A stretch of 64,000 nt of DNA from an uncultured Pseudomonadales bacterium (GCA_949372635.1 CASIAB010000009.1:64501-128500); one strand, 5' to 3'. Numbered from the stretch's first letter, positions 1 to 9,909 are shown. The notes: generated by a model not told the origin, from the letters alone. Numbers and translations: made by a program.

Positions 1-1138
1 TCTCGTGCAGCCGGGCAGTGTGACAGGCGGCCGTGCTTCCGTTTCCTATCTTGTTCCATGGGGCTCAGGGCCTGCGGTTAAATTTTTGGCAAGAGCTTTA
101 CGCGAAGGGTTAGCAGTAAAGAGCAACGACAAGGCGTTCACGAATATTGGCAATGAATATCCAGCGGGAACGCTAATTCTTGATATCGTCGATAACCCTA
201 GCTTTGTACATGAGACGGTATACCGTCTGGCAGCAGAGACCGGTGCGAATGTGGTCGCCGTTAGCGATAGCTGGGTAACAGATGGGCCGAGCTTCGGTAG
301 CGCCAACGTCGTAAGGCACAACGAGCCTAAAGTTGCCATGGCCTGGGATGTGCCTACTGCTTCTTACAGTGCTGGCAATACGCGTTTCGTTATCGAGCGT
401 CAATTTGATTTCCCGATTACAGCAATACGAGTAGACAACCTGCGTTCGGCAAATCTGAATCGATATCAGGTTCTTATACTGCCTGTAATGAATGGTGCGG
501 GTTACAAGTCAGTGCTTGGCGAATCGGGAATCGAAAATCTAAAGACTTGGGTGAGGCAGGGTGGTGTCATCATTAGCCTTGGCAATGCAACGCGTTTTCT
601 GGCGGACCCGGATGTAAATCTACTTTCTATTCGGCGCGAGCGCGCCGTGCTCCAGGAGGAGGTTGCTGAAACCGAAAATGCAGATGAGACAGAAGAGTCA
701 GCCGTAGACGGCCAATACCTAACGTCATTGGATCAATATGAAACGCAAACTCATGCCCTTGAGAACTATCCAGATGCTGTCGCCGGCGTGCTGGTAAGAG
801 CCGATGTAGATCAGGAGCATTGGCTTAGTGCAGGGGTGGCGCCTGTGCTTAACGTTTTGGTTCGAGGCAGCGATGTGTATACGCCGATTCGCCTCAGCGA
901 TGGCTTTAACGTAGCTCGATTTCAGGGTCCCGATGACTTGCTCGCGAGCGGATATATCTGGGATGAGAATCGCAGGCAACTTGCCTATAAGCCTTTCGTT
1001 GTATCTGAGTCTTATGGCGCAGGAGAGGTTATCGCGTTCACGCAAGACCCAACTGTACGTGCCTATCTGGATGGTCTCAACGTTATGTTGATGAATGCTA
1101 TATTCAGAGGTGCGGCACATGCGCGACCGGCGCGTTAG
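1..1138 (+). CDS. C-terminal part of a probable M14-type zinc carboxypeptidase family protein (5' end off the window)
   Basis: The frame is open to the left edge, so about 378 C-terminal codons are seen and the true start lies outside. The last 60 residues (SESYGAGEVIAF, then a Leu/Asn-rich helix) resemble the C-terminal glutamine-amidotransferase-like domain of large secreted M14 carboxypeptidase-family proteins of marine bacteria. Residues 160-200 have the alternating hydrophobic pattern and GGxxISLGN turn of such a Rossmann-like domain. An acidic linker (ETENADETEE) lies near residue 225. The zinc-binding HxxE...H part would be upstream, so peptidase activity is inferred only. The neighbours are also exported peptide or amide hydrolases, which fits. 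Confidence 0.5.
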   Translation, partial: LVQPGSVTGGRASVSYLVPWGSGPAVKFLARALREGLAVKSNDKAFTNIGNEYPAGTLILDIVDNPSFVHETVYRLAAETGANVVAVSDSWVTDGPSFGSANVVRHNEPKVAMAWDVPTASYSAGNTRFVIERQFDFPITAIRVDNLRSANLNRYQVLILPVMNGAGYKSVLGESGIENLKTWVRQGGVIISLGNATRFLADPDVNLLSIRRERAVLQEEVAETENADETEESAVDGQYLTSLDQYETQTHALENYPDAVAGVLVRADVDQEHWLSAGVAPVLNVLVRGSDVYTPIRLSDGFNVARFQGPDDLLASGYIWDENRRQLAYKPFVVSESYGAGEVIAFTQDPTVRAYLDGLNVMLMNAIFRGAAHARPAR

Positions 1139-1399
1139 AACACAATATATCTAGAAAGCTTGAAAAATTCAGGGGGGGGCAGGATTGCCTCACCTGCTGA
1201 TTGATAACGTTCTATGGTGAATAGTCCATTGACAATATTGTAGGCATTCATCTTACCCATCAGGTCAAACCCGCCTGCGAATGCCAAGCCTACACTGCCG
1301 TTGCCTATCGAAGTGTTCAGCCTCGGTGTGTCTTTTAGAAATAAGACACAAGAAAGGGAAATCGGCTGTCGATATGCCTTTCTTGATTCAGATCTATTT

Positions 1400-1945
1400 T
1401 TAGTCCACGCCGGTTTTTATTTCCATTACTTTGTTCGGGTCACCTCGAAAGATGATGTAGCTGATCGTGTCGGTCGTCATCTCGTGCCAGCCGTGAGGCA
1501 TACCCTTTGGGATTATTGCAATATCGCCTGGCTTAACTTTTTGTAGCACGCCGCCACGAATCTCTCCGCGTTCCATTGGTCCTAGCAATGAGCTAACGCT
1601 GGTCTGCTTGTCGAAAAATTCGCCACCGGTAACCATAGTGCCTTCGCCAGCAACAATATAATAGATTTCATCGAGGTCTGTGTGCGCGATGCCGGACTCG
1701 GTGTCACTGACTTCGCTCTTGCTACGCTGAACAACTGACACCCCCATGTTTTCTTCACCAACACCAATATGGCGCATGACGATATCACTCACTGTCCTTC
1801 CTGTTGCCAAGTTGGCGAGACCCTGTTTTAGTGTGGCATCGATTTCTGCTTTGCTCATTATGGTAGAGCCGCCGTCGTCGGCATTGCTAACCACAATGCA
1901 GCAGCTTAGTGCTAATGTGGCAATCAATCGCGTAAAAGTATTCAT
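1400..1945 (-). CDS. Exported cupin-domain protein
   Basis: This 181-residue protein has a Sec signal peptide (about residues 1-23, ending SNADD). A longer frame exists upstream, but this ATG has an AAGGAG ribosome site seven bases ahead, so I chose it. The body has cupin motif features: a HTDLDEIYYIVAGEG stretch (about residues 97-111) and a second motif PGDIAIIPKGMPHGWHE, giving His and Glu metal ligands typical of a single-domain beta-barrel. Substrate is unknown; cupins include isomerases, dioxygenases and sugar-binding proteins. It lies 97 bases downstream of the dipeptidase on the same strand, with an imperfect hairpin between them. Confidence 0.75.
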   Translation of the reverse strand: MNTFTRLIATLALSCCIVVSNADDGGSTIMSKAEIDATLKQGLANLATGRTVSDIVMRHIGVGEENMGVSVVQRSKSEVSDTESGIAHTDLDEIYYIVAGEGTMVTGGEFFDKQTSVSSLLGPMERGEIRGGVLQKVKPGDIAIIPKGMPHGWHEMTTDTISYIIFRGDPNKVMEIKTGVD

Positions 1946-2012
1946 TTGTAGCTCCTTGGTTTTTACTAAATTCAACGATCTTACTGTTTTTTGTTAGTAA
2001 ATGCTGCTCAAT

Positions 2013-2049
2013 GGAACTAGGTTTTTACTGAAATCTCAAAACCTATTCC
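2013..2049 (-). terminator. Imperfect hairpin at the dipeptidase stop codon
   Basis: On the minus strand the sequence around the dipeptidase stop folds into a roughly 12-bp stem with one bulge (AGGTTTT against AAAACCT, flanked by GGAA/TTCC). No U-tract follows, so it may be a weak terminator or a 3'-end stabiliser rather than a strong Rho-independent terminator. Confidence 0.3.
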
Positions 2050-3410
2050 GCTTGAATCTCAGCTGCTATGCGCTGCACATCGTCAAGCACTCTCAACAGA
2101 TTGCCACTCCAAAGCAGACCAATCTGTTTTTCGTTATAACCGCGGCGCACCAATTCTACAGTTACATTAGCCGTTTCTGAAGCATCGTTCCAGCCGCTTA
2201 TGCCGCCACCGCCATCAAAGTCTGAGCTAATACCTACATGTTCTAGCCCAATCAGCTCGACCATGTAATCGATGTGATTGACAAAATCTACGACATCAAC
2301 CGGCGCTGCTATCGCGTTAACCTCTGCTTCCAGACGAGGCGCAGCTAGGGCATTAACCTGACCCATTAGGCCGCGGTATATTGATCTTTGTGTTTCACTC
2401 AAGCTGCCAATTTCTGCAAAGTTGAGAACTTCAAAATCTAGGTCTGCGGCTATTTCGGCAATCAGGTTACTTCGCGTCTCACTAAATAGCGCATTCTTGT
2501 CCGCGTTCAGGTAGCTGCTAAAGGCTACTGTTTGAACGACGCCGCCATTTTCCTTGATGCGCAGCAATTGCTCATCATCCAAATTGCGGCTGTGTTCGCT
2601 CATCGCACGAGCGGAAGAGTGAGAGGCGACTAGAGGTGCACGAGTTAGATCCAGCATCTGCATGATGGCCTCTTTTGAGGGGTGAGATATATCGATCATG
2701 ATCCCCCATCTGTTCATCTCGGCAACGGCTTCTCTTCCTATTTCGCTCAAGCCATCGTGTAGCCAAATATTGTCGCGCTCGCCTGTATTTGAATCTGAGA
2801 ACTGGCTATGTCCGTTATGTGCTAACGACATATAGCGACCGCCGCGTTCCTGAAAATCTTTTATGTTGGCCATGTCTAAGCCAATGGGATAGGCATTCTC
2901 GATACCAATCATTGCAACTTTCTTACCCTGAGCTATGATTCTTCTTACGTCATTTGAGGTATAGGCAATCTCGATTAGCTCTGGGGCAATGTCTTCAGCT
3001 AAGCGATGAATGGCATCGAACTTGTCGATGGCGTTAGCGTATGCTGCTGCATAGCCCTCTGCGTCGAGAGTCGACTGACTGGTATAGACGATAAACCAAG
3101 CTACATCCAACCCACCTTGTTCCATCTTAGGTAGGTTCACTTGGGTGTCTAGATCTGAAGTGTAATTAACCTCGGGCGTAAAATTGCTCGTATTGATGTC
3201 CGCGTGAGTGTCTAGCGTGATGACTCTTTCGTGGATGCCGAGAGCGCGCTCGACTAGCTGTTGTTCATTCTCTACTGCAACGCTTGCGATTGGCCCGGCT
3301 GCCGGTACAGAGCTCTGGGTTGGAGCGGCATCTTCACTGCAAGCGGTTAGAAAAGCCGCAAAAAAAGTAATCGCCGTAACTAGCTTTAGTGATCTTTGGT
3401 GGGAAACCAT
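2043..3410 (-). CDS. Membrane dipeptidase, peptidase family M19, lipoprotein
   Basis: This 455-residue protein hydrolyses dipeptides in renal-dipeptidase fashion. The N terminus is a lipoprotein signal with lipobox LTAC (Cys24), so it is probably anchored in the periplasm. Binuclear zinc ligands can be placed: His69-x-Asp71 (LDTHAD), Glu171 (IGIENAYP), His243 (DISHPS) and His264 (ASHSSAR). The 21-residue gap between the last two equals that of human renal dipeptidase (His198/His219), and Arg275 follows at +11 as in that enzyme. The late SSDFDGGGG motif supplies the conserved Asp. Length is slightly above the family norm because of the linker after the lipobox. It is probably transcribed with the downstream cupin gene. 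Confidence 0.93.
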   Translation of the reverse strand: MVSHQRSLKLVTAITFFAAFLTACSEDAAPTQSSVPAAGPIASVAVENEQQLVERALGIHERVITLDTHADINTSNFTPEVNYTSDLDTQVNLPKMEQGGLDVAWFIVYTSQSTLDAEGYAAAYANAIDKFDAIHRLAEDIAPELIEIAYTSNDVRRIIAQGKKVAMIGIENAYPIGLDMANIKDFQERGGRYMSLAHNGHSQFSDSNTGERDNIWLHDGLSEIGREAVAEMNRWGIMIDISHPSKEAIMQMLDLTRAPLVASHSSARAMSEHSRNLDDEQLLRIKENGGVVQTVAFSSYLNADKNALFSETRSNLIAEIAADLDFEVLNFAEIGSLSETQRSIYRGLMGQVNALAAPRLEAEVNAIAAPVDVVDFVNHIDYMVELIGLEHVGISSDFDGGGGISGWNDASETANVTVELVRRGYNEKQIGLLWSGNLLRVLDDVQRIAAEIQAE

Positions 3411-3780
3411 AGTTGTAGAGTCTCATTGGTGTGTTGAAAGTAAGGTTAAAAAAATTCTTGCTGCTATATAAATCAAAGCGAGCTAATTGAGAAAAATGGG
3501 CTTAGTACTGTGCAGTCACCGCCGATGAATGTCAGTAAAACTAGCACTTAGAATTGCCTGATTACAATGAATTAACGGGAAAATGACCGATTCGCCGGTC
3601 TTTACCCAGGTAAATTGCACAATAGGCGAGGGTAAGCCAGATAAAGAGGAGAATTTTGCCCGCTAAACCGATGTTTTCTCGATAGTAGGCACGGTATTAT
3701 GTCGAGAACGTGAGTCCTTATGGAGAGAGTTAAGGTCCGTTAGTAACATGATGAAATAGCCAAATGTGCTGAGAATTAAT
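3411..3780. other. Divergent intergenic region, dipeptidase / first gamma-glutamyltransferase
   Basis: These 370 bases separate two divergent genes and must carry both promoters. I see a TATATA element near 3468-3473 that could serve the minus-strand gene but without a good -35. A short hairpin (GACCG/CGGTC) lies near 3587-3602. No convincing coding frame. Confidence 0.4.
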
Positions 3781-5520
3781 ATGAGAGTCCCTTTTTCAAA
3801 ATCTGCCGTACTTCTGCTGTTTGCAAGTTCCTTCACCGCCTATTCACAGACAACCACAATTAACAACGAATCGACACAGGAAAACCCGTGGTCTTATGGT
3901 TTTATGGCCGCGGTGGCTAACCCACTGGCCACCGAGGCAGCAGCTCAGATGCTGTCGCGTGGGGGGCATGCAGTCGATGCTGCTATCGCTGCGCATGCCG
4001 TACTTGGTTTGATTGAACCCGAAAGCTCAGGACTTGGAGGGGGGGGCTTTATGTTGGTCTTCGAACGGTCTGACCGGGAAGTGCGTTTTTTTGACGGACG
4101 TGAAACGGCCCCCAGCGGTGCTCGTGCTGATATGTTCATGAATGGCAACCGCCCCATGGGCTATTTCGATGCAAACCAAAGTGGCAATGCAATCGGCGTA
4201 CCCAGTGCCATGGCACTATATAAAAGCACACATGACACTTATGGCAAGTTACCTTGGGCTGACCTGTTTGAGCCGGCTATCCAACTCGCCGAGCAAGGCT
4301 TTGAAGTATCGAGCAAAATGGCGAGTTATCTCCCTGCTATGGCAAGCCGCAGCCGCCTTGATGAGAATGAAGGGGCGGCAGAATATTTTTACCCTGATGG
4401 TGAGCCACTTCAGGCCGGCGCACTGAATCGAAATCCTGAGTATGCAGCGACTCTTCGTCGAGTCGCTGCCGAAGGTCCGGGGGCATTCTATACAGGCGAA
4501 ATTGCGGAGTCTATAGTGGCTGCCGCACAGGCAGGAGATGACGGTGGCGCTCTTACCATGGAAGACATGGCCAATTACAAAGTAATAGAGCGGCCTGCCG
4601 TATGTGGTCTCTGGCGTGAACTGAATATTTGCGCAGCGACCCCTCCCTCATCCGGTGCTATGCAGATTATGATAGCCAATCTCTATGATAGATTATTGCC
4701 ACCCAATCCCACGATTACTCAGCGCGTTAAGGCCTTCGTGGATGCTCAGCGGCTCGCCTATGCTGACCGCGATTATTATTTTGGTGATCCGGATCATGTA
4801 GATGTGCCGGTAGCGGAGTTAATTGACTCACGTTATTTAGACTATCGCTCCAAAAATCCTCCAGCACCTAGCGTAGTGCCGGTCCATGGTGACCCTATGC
4901 TCGTCTTGGGAAATGGCAGCGCAGCAGTGTTTGCCGAAGACAGTACCCGTGAGCCTGCCGGCACTACGCATTTTTCTATCGTGGACAACGAAGGTAATGC
5001 AGTCTCAGCCACCATGACTGTGGAATCGGCCTTTGGATCCAAACGCTGGGCAGCTGGCTTTGTACTTAACAACGAGATGACAGATTTTGCGCGGACGTAT
5101 GATCCTGACAAGCCGGAAGCTGCCAATATGGTGCGTCCCGGTGCCCGACCCCGCTCTTCTATGTCACCTACCATTGTGCTTAACGCAGACAATGATCTGT
5201 TTATGGTTACCGGCTCTCCCGGAGGCAATTCCATTCCCGCCTATACTGCCAAGACTCTACTAGGTATTGTCGACTGGAAACTGTCAGTGCAGTCAGCGAT
5301 CAACTTTCCTAATATCGTCGCTCGTGGTGAATCCGTGCGCGTAGAAGTCGGGGTGGAGCCAGGCCCAGCCTTGTCAGCCGCATTGTTGGAATATGGGTAC
5401 CAAGTGCGAGAAAGTCAGGGCGAAAACTCTGGTTTGCATGTTATCTTTGTAGGTGAAAATGGTCTGGAAGGTGCAGCTGACCCCCGTCGACTTGGAACGG
5501 TAATGTCTACTACGCCCTAA
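3781..5520 (+). CDS. ggt: Gamma-glutamyltransferase (first of tandem pair)
   Basis: A 579-residue Ntn-hydrolase that should cleave gamma-glutamyl bonds, e.g. of glutathione, in the periplasm. A signal peptide precedes the mature part (cleavage near FTAYS-Q). The large-subunit core (GGHAVDAAIAAHAVL, GLGGGGFM) is followed by the autoprocessing site EPAGTTHFSIVD; the first Thr of TTHFS (residue 395) is the expected new N-terminal nucleophile. SSMSPT and GSPGG further on form the oxyanion and glycine-rich loops. A GTG five codons upstream is an alternative start; neither has a strong ribosome site. A second homologue follows 229 bases later, so this is a tandem pair rather than a duplicated single copy in recent time, since the two differ strongly. 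Confidence 0.93.
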   Translation: MRVPFSKSAVLLLFASSFTAYSQTTTINNESTQENPWSYGFMAAVANPLATEAAAQMLSRGGHAVDAAIAAHAVLGLIEPESSGLGGGGFMLVFERSDREVRFFDGRETAPSGARADMFMNGNRPMGYFDANQSGNAIGVPSAMALYKSTHDTYGKLPWADLFEPAIQLAEQGFEVSSKMASYLPAMASRSRLDENEGAAEYFYPDGEPLQAGALNRNPEYAATLRRVAAEGPGAFYTGEIAESIVAAAQAGDDGGALTMEDMANYKVIERPAVCGLWRELNICAATPPSSGAMQIMIANLYDRLLPPNPTITQRVKAFVDAQRLAYADRDYYFGDPDHVDVPVAELIDSRYLDYRSKNPPAPSVVPVHGDPMLVLGNGSAAVFAEDSTREPAGTTHFSIVDNEGNAVSATMTVESAFGSKRWAAGFVLNNEMTDFARTYDPDKPEAANMVRPGARPRSSMSPTIVLNADNDLFMVTGSPGGNSIPAYTAKTLLGIVDWKLSVQSAINFPNIVARGESVRVEVGVEPGPALSAALLEYGYQVRESQGENSGLHVIFVGENGLEGAADPRRLGTVMSTTP

Positions 5521-5749
5521 CGCTGAGGCGTGTTCAGAATATGGTTTTAGAACAAGAGCGACCGCGTGGATCATGCGCATTTCACAGGGCTTGTGAAAAC
5601 CGAAAGCTAAATTTTCTTAACCTTTAGAAGGAGCCCTGATTCTCTGTTTCTGCGGCCATTATGCTTTAATATGTAGCAGCGCAAGGATTCTAAAATAATC
5701 TGATTGCAAAAAAGCAATTTAATCTAGCGCACTACTTGAGAGCAATGTA

Positions 5750-7468
5750 ATGAGTCAGCAACTGTTTGGCCGCAAGACCCTAAAGAGCCTAGTATTTTTT
5801 CTCAGCTTCCTACTGACTTCGACTTCGTTTGCAGAAGGGGGTCGAACGCCATTGCGAGTTAAGAATGGCATTGTGACAAGTTCTTCGAAACTAGCATCCG
5901 AAGTTGGTGTAGAGGTACTTAAGCAGGGTGGTAACGCGGTTGATGCTGCTATCGCAACTGCATTCGCCTTGGCAGTTACATGGCCTAGTGCGGGCAATAT
6001 CGGTGGCGGTGGATTTATGGTCTATCACGGCGATAATGGCCATGCGACTACCTTTGATTTCAGAGAGAAGGCGCCACTTGCTTCTACCGAGCGTATGTAT
6101 CTGGGCCTCGATGGAAATGTTGTCGCCAACTCAAATCATATCGGAGCCCTAGCTGTAGGTGTACCAGGAACCGTTGCAGGTTTATGGAAGTCACATCAAG
6201 AGCTTGGCAGCCTGCCCTGGTCCGAACTTGTTGCCCCAGCGGTTAAGCTGGCTCGAGATGGTATTCCCATTAGCTATTCTCTCTACACTGGATTTTCCAG
6301 AAGCAAGGGCCGCTTCGACCAGTATCCTTCCTCCGCTGCTAAATTCTTTAAGGCTGATGGCTCGCTCTACGAGATGGGCGAAACTTGGCGTCAGCCAGAT
6401 TTAGCCCACACTTTGGAGCTTATTCAAAACAATGGCGCAGACGGATTCTACATAGGTGAGAACGCCGAACGCCTGGCGGGTTTCATGGCAGACATTGGTG
6501 GAATTATCACCGAGGAAGATTTACTCAAGTATGAGCCACAAGAGCGCGAGCCCATCCGCGGTACATATCGGGGCTATGACATCGTGAGCATGCCGCCACC
6601 AAGTTCTGGCGGTGTTATTCTGGTTGAGATGTTGAACATACTTGAAGGCTTTGATCTTGCCGACATGGGTCACAATTCCGCTGACTACTTGCATGTTCTA
6701 ACCGAGACTATGCGTCGCGCCTATGCAGATCGTGCAGAACATCTAGGCGACCCTGACTTCAATGAAGGCATGCCGCTGCAACGTTTGATGGATAAAGACT
6801 ACGCAGAGACTCTACGTGCTTCCATCGACATGGATGCGGCATCTGAGAGTAGCCCTGCAGATTTCGCGCAGATCTATGAGAGCGAGGAAACTACGCATTT
6901 CTCGATTGTCGATAAAGAAGGCAACATGGTCAGTATGACCTATACGCTGGAATTCGGATACGGCTCTGGAATTGTCGTTGAGGGCGGAGGTTATCTGCTC
7001 AACAACGAGATGGGCGATTTTAATGCTGTGCCAGGTGTCACTACTGTACGTGGATTAATCGGCACGGCTCCTAATCTGGTCGAGCCAGAGAAGCGTCCGC
7101 TGTCCAGCATGACGCCCACCATTGTTGCGAAGGACGGCAAACCGGTTTTTACGGCAGGCAGCCCCGGTGGGAAGACGATCATCAATACCACCATGCAGGT
7201 GATATTAAATGTCATCGATCATGAAATGAATATAGCGCAGTCTGTGGAGGCAGGGCGTATTCACCACCAGTGGTTGCCAGATGTAATCAGCATTGAGACC
7301 GGCGGGTTATCCCCCGATACGGTTCGACTTTATGAAGAGAAGGGCCACCGTGTGACAGAGCGCGGCGAACAGGGAGCTGTTATGGCTGTGTACCATGATC
7401 GTGAGAACGGTTTTTTCGAAGGTGCGGCAGATTCTCGTCGTGGAGATGGCGCTGCGGTCGGTTATTAA
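5750..7468 (+). CDS. ggt: Gamma-glutamyltransferase (second of tandem pair)
   Basis: This 572-residue Ntn-hydrolase has a signal peptide ending near TSFAEG. The fold signature GGNAVDAAIATAFAL is at residues 60-75, the GNIGGGGFMV loop near 82-91, and the self-cleavage site SEETTHFSIVD puts the nucleophile at Thr381. LNNEMGDF, PLSSMTPT and GSPGGKT complete the acceptor-site motifs. All catalytic residues are present in both tandem copies, so specialisation on different gamma-glutamyl or glutaryl substrates (GGTs also act as cephalosporin acylases) is possible but not shown. A bidirectional terminator separates it from the convergent acylase gene. Confidence 0.94.
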   Translation: MSQQLFGRKTLKSLVFFLSFLLTSTSFAEGGRTPLRVKNGIVTSSSKLASEVGVEVLKQGGNAVDAAIATAFALAVTWPSAGNIGGGGFMVYHGDNGHATTFDFREKAPLASTERMYLGLDGNVVANSNHIGALAVGVPGTVAGLWKSHQELGSLPWSELVAPAVKLARDGIPISYSLYTGFSRSKGRFDQYPSSAAKFFKADGSLYEMGETWRQPDLAHTLELIQNNGADGFYIGENAERLAGFMADIGGIITEEDLLKYEPQEREPIRGTYRGYDIVSMPPPSSGGVILVEMLNILEGFDLADMGHNSADYLHVLTETMRRAYADRAEHLGDPDFNEGMPLQRLMDKDYAETLRASIDMDAASESSPADFAQIYESEETTHFSIVDKEGNMVSMTYTLEFGYGSGIVVEGGGYLLNNEMGDFNAVPGVTTVRGLIGTAPNLVEPEKRPLSSMTPTIVAKDGKPVFTAGSPGGKTIINTTMQVILNVIDHEMNIAQSVEAGRIHHQWLPDVISIETGGLSPDTVRLYEEKGHRVTERGEQGAVMAVYHDRENGFFEGAADSRRGDGAAVGY

Positions 7469-7482
7469 CAATTAATTGCCAA

Positions 7483-7517
7483 AACTGACTTGATGCAGGC
7501 TAAACATCAAGTCAGTT
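7483..7517. terminator. Bidirectional terminator between convergent genes
   Basis: A perfect 13-bp inverted repeat (AACTGACTTGATG and its complement) with a nine-base loop lies between the ends of the plus-strand ggt and the minus-strand acylase. On the minus strand it is followed by TTTTGG; on the plus strand no T-run follows, so it is better suited to the minus-strand gene. Confidence 0.65.
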
Positions 7518-7622
7518 GAAAAACAGCCTCGATGTTTGTCGGAGCTTTTTTAGTATTCAGGAGAATATTCCTCCGGATATTCGTGCGTATTCGACTGATT
7601 GTCAGTTTCTGTCTGCGTTAAG

Positions 7623-9851
7623 TTAATTCCCAGGGGAATACTCTTTTTCCAGATTCGCCTCGATATCTTCTCTATAGAACAGCACGTCTCTAAATTCGCC
7701 CTGGGTATACATCTCAGCTTGATCATCGAAATGCGGTGAGTTTGGATCATTGTGCAGCCCGCCTGCCGTTATAGCCTTTGCGGTAACTCTATCGCCGAAC
7801 TCCACCGCTGCGACGAAACTGTTGCCGCTGGTGCCGTACATCTTCTTAGTGCCTGGATAAGTTCTGCTACCAAATGATGCTAGCGAGCCCCAGCGCGACG
7901 ATGCGAAGGCTACGGGCAGGCTTTCTGCCTCATCGTTAAAATTCTGCACGATATCGCCGTTCAACCGCTGATAGCGATTAACCTCTCCCCAAGGAACTCT
8001 CCAGTCGCCAAAGTCTCCATCTAGCTGGTTTGCTGCCTGGCGCAATGTAACCAGCTTCTCATCGCTGCTTGCGTTGTTTGCCATATATTCATAGACATTA
8101 ATATTGGCCGCCGCAGCGTCGGTGGATACCTCATTCATCAGTATCTGTCCCCAATAGACGGCGAGGGTGGTTGCGGTTGAGTCCAGCGAATACTTGTAGT
8201 CCCAGCCTCGAAGCAATTCGATGTACTCCAGCGTTTTAGATTGAATCGAGGCTGGAGGCTCGCCTTGTCGGTCTGTAGCCGCCGTGATTAGGAGTGCGGA
8301 GATTAGGCCTTCAAACGCCGTTAGGGTGGGGTCGTAGGCAGCCTCGATAAGCTTGTCTATTGTGAAGTCGCTTCGGTCTTTCAAGACACGAACGGCGTGT
8401 ATACCACGAGGATTTTCCGAGTTGTTTGCCATATAGGAAGGGTAGTCCTCAACTCGTGGGCTATATTCCCCTGCCGCCGTGAATGGCCAGTTGTTAGTGT
8501 TCTGAATCCATCCATTGGGTGGGTTCAGCAGGTTAATTATCTCGTCGACAGGGTGCAGACCCTGCCATTCCGTGGCCGGGTCACTGCCATCCAGAGGGCT
8601 GTTCCAATCAAAGGAGGTGTCGCGAACAGGAACGAAGTTACCGTGATAATAGGCAATGTTGCCATCGGAGTCGGCATACACTGTATTGTTTGAAGAGTTG
8701 GTCTGTAGCTCCATGCTCGCGTAGAACTCTGTATGGTTCTGTGCCTTGGTGCGGGTGTAGGATTGAGTGAGAGCCTTAATCGGCTCCTGCATGAGTTTAA
8801 TGCTTACCCACTTTCCATCCTGTTCGCGAATTATTGGTCCGTGATGACTAAAATAGACAGTGAATATTTTTTCGTCAGTATCATCACTATTCTTATATGA
8901 AAGAATAATTTCTTTCTCTATTAGTTTTCGTTCCTCATCTCCGAACAGGTAATAGTAGCCATCATCTTTCTGCACAATGGTTTCGAGATATTCATCGATT
9001 GCATCGGCGCGGCTCGAAGTGTGCATCCAGCCTGCATTCTCGTTGAAGCCCTGATAGATGAAAAACTGTCCCCAAGTAACGGCGCCATAGGCATTCAATC
9101 CTTCCTCGCTGACCATATGCAGCTCCGAGCGGAAGAAGAAAGAGGTATGTGGGTTTATTAGAAGCAGAGCCTCACCATTCACAGTGTTCGAAGGGGCAAT
9201 CGCGAAGCCATTGGATCCGCGTGGCTCACTATCGAAAATAGATTCGACTTGCGCCACTATGGTGCCGTCACCATAAAAGCGTTGTAGTTCTCGAAGATCG
9301 ACTCTTTCAATATCGCCACCGATGCTACCTTCCGAGAACGTCAACGCCATCCACGGCTCGAAACGATCGATGACTTTTGGTGTCACCTCGGGGTGGGTGT
9401 AGAGGTAGTAGTTGAGGCCATCGGCGAACGCATTCATCAGGGCCCGCAACCATTCCGGGCTCTGGGCATACTGCGCCTGCATATCGGCGGGGTCGATGAA
9501 CAGCTTCATGCGTAGATCGCGAAACAGTTCGGCTTCTCCCTCGGCTTCTGCTAAGCGGCCCATGGCATTGATATAATTCGTCTCGATTCGATTAAAATCG
9601 TCCTCGGCCTGTGCGTACAGTGTGCCGAATACGGTATCGGCATCTGTCTGTCCATAGATGTGGGCGATGCCCCAGTTGTCTCTGCTGATGGTAACGTTGC
9701 TTGCCAGTTGCTCCCAGCGGGCTAGCTCAGCTGGGTCGACTTGCGATGAAGATGAAATAGCTTGGCTTACCGATTCAGTCTCTTGTGACAGCGGCGAGCA
9801 GCCTGCAAGAAATGTGATCAACAACAGTGCTGATAGAGGATATTTGTTCAT
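7623..9851 (-). CDS. Penicillin acylase family (S45) amidase, lipoprotein
   Basis: This 742-residue protein is an N-terminal-nucleophile amidohydrolase of the penicillin acylase / acyl-homoserine-lactone acylase superfamily. It starts with a lipobox signal (FLAGC, Cys18). The alpha-chain part includes the ISRDNWGIAHIYG opening (residues 55-67). The autoprocessing site is EPRGSNGFAIAPS, making Ser213 the nucleophile; a conserved NPH follows at about residue 233, and the late YGTSGNSFVAAVEF motif is typical of the family. Substrate is an N-acyl amide of unknown identity. It sits 58 bases after the amidohydrolase gene, so the two are probably one transcript. Confidence 0.88.
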   Translation of the reverse strand: MNKYPLSALLLITFLAGCSPLSQETESVSQAISSSSQVDPAELARWEQLASNVTISRDNWGIAHIYGQTDADTVFGTLYAQAEDDFNRIETNYINAMGRLAEAEGEAELFRDLRMKLFIDPADMQAQYAQSPEWLRALMNAFADGLNYYLYTHPEVTPKVIDRFEPWMALTFSEGSIGGDIERVDLRELQRFYGDGTIVAQVESIFDSEPRGSNGFAIAPSNTVNGEALLLINPHTSFFFRSELHMVSEEGLNAYGAVTWGQFFIYQGFNENAGWMHTSSRADAIDEYLETIVQKDDGYYYLFGDEERKLIEKEIILSYKNSDDTDEKIFTVYFSHHGPIIREQDGKWVSIKLMQEPIKALTQSYTRTKAQNHTEFYASMELQTNSSNNTVYADSDGNIAYYHGNFVPVRDTSFDWNSPLDGSDPATEWQGLHPVDEIINLLNPPNGWIQNTNNWPFTAAGEYSPRVEDYPSYMANNSENPRGIHAVRVLKDRSDFTIDKLIEAAYDPTLTAFEGLISALLITAATDRQGEPPASIQSKTLEYIELLRGWDYKYSLDSTATTLAVYWGQILMNEVSTDAAAANINVYEYMANNASSDEKLVTLRQAANQLDGDFGDWRVPWGEVNRYQRLNGDIVQNFNDEAESLPVAFASSRWGSLASFGSRTYPGTKKMYGTSGNSFVAAVEFGDRVTAKAITAGGLHNDPNSPHFDDQAEMYTQGEFRDVLFYREDIEANLEKEYSPGN

Positions 9852-9909
9852 AGTCGCTAACCTGTGCCGTGAAGCATCAGCAATGTGTAACGTAAGTGCG
9901 AGCTACAAG

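Noticed and set aside
7550..7750. 66-residue minus-strand frame overlapping the end of the acylase
   Set aside because: It overlaps the acylase gene in another frame, with no recognisable product or ribosome site.
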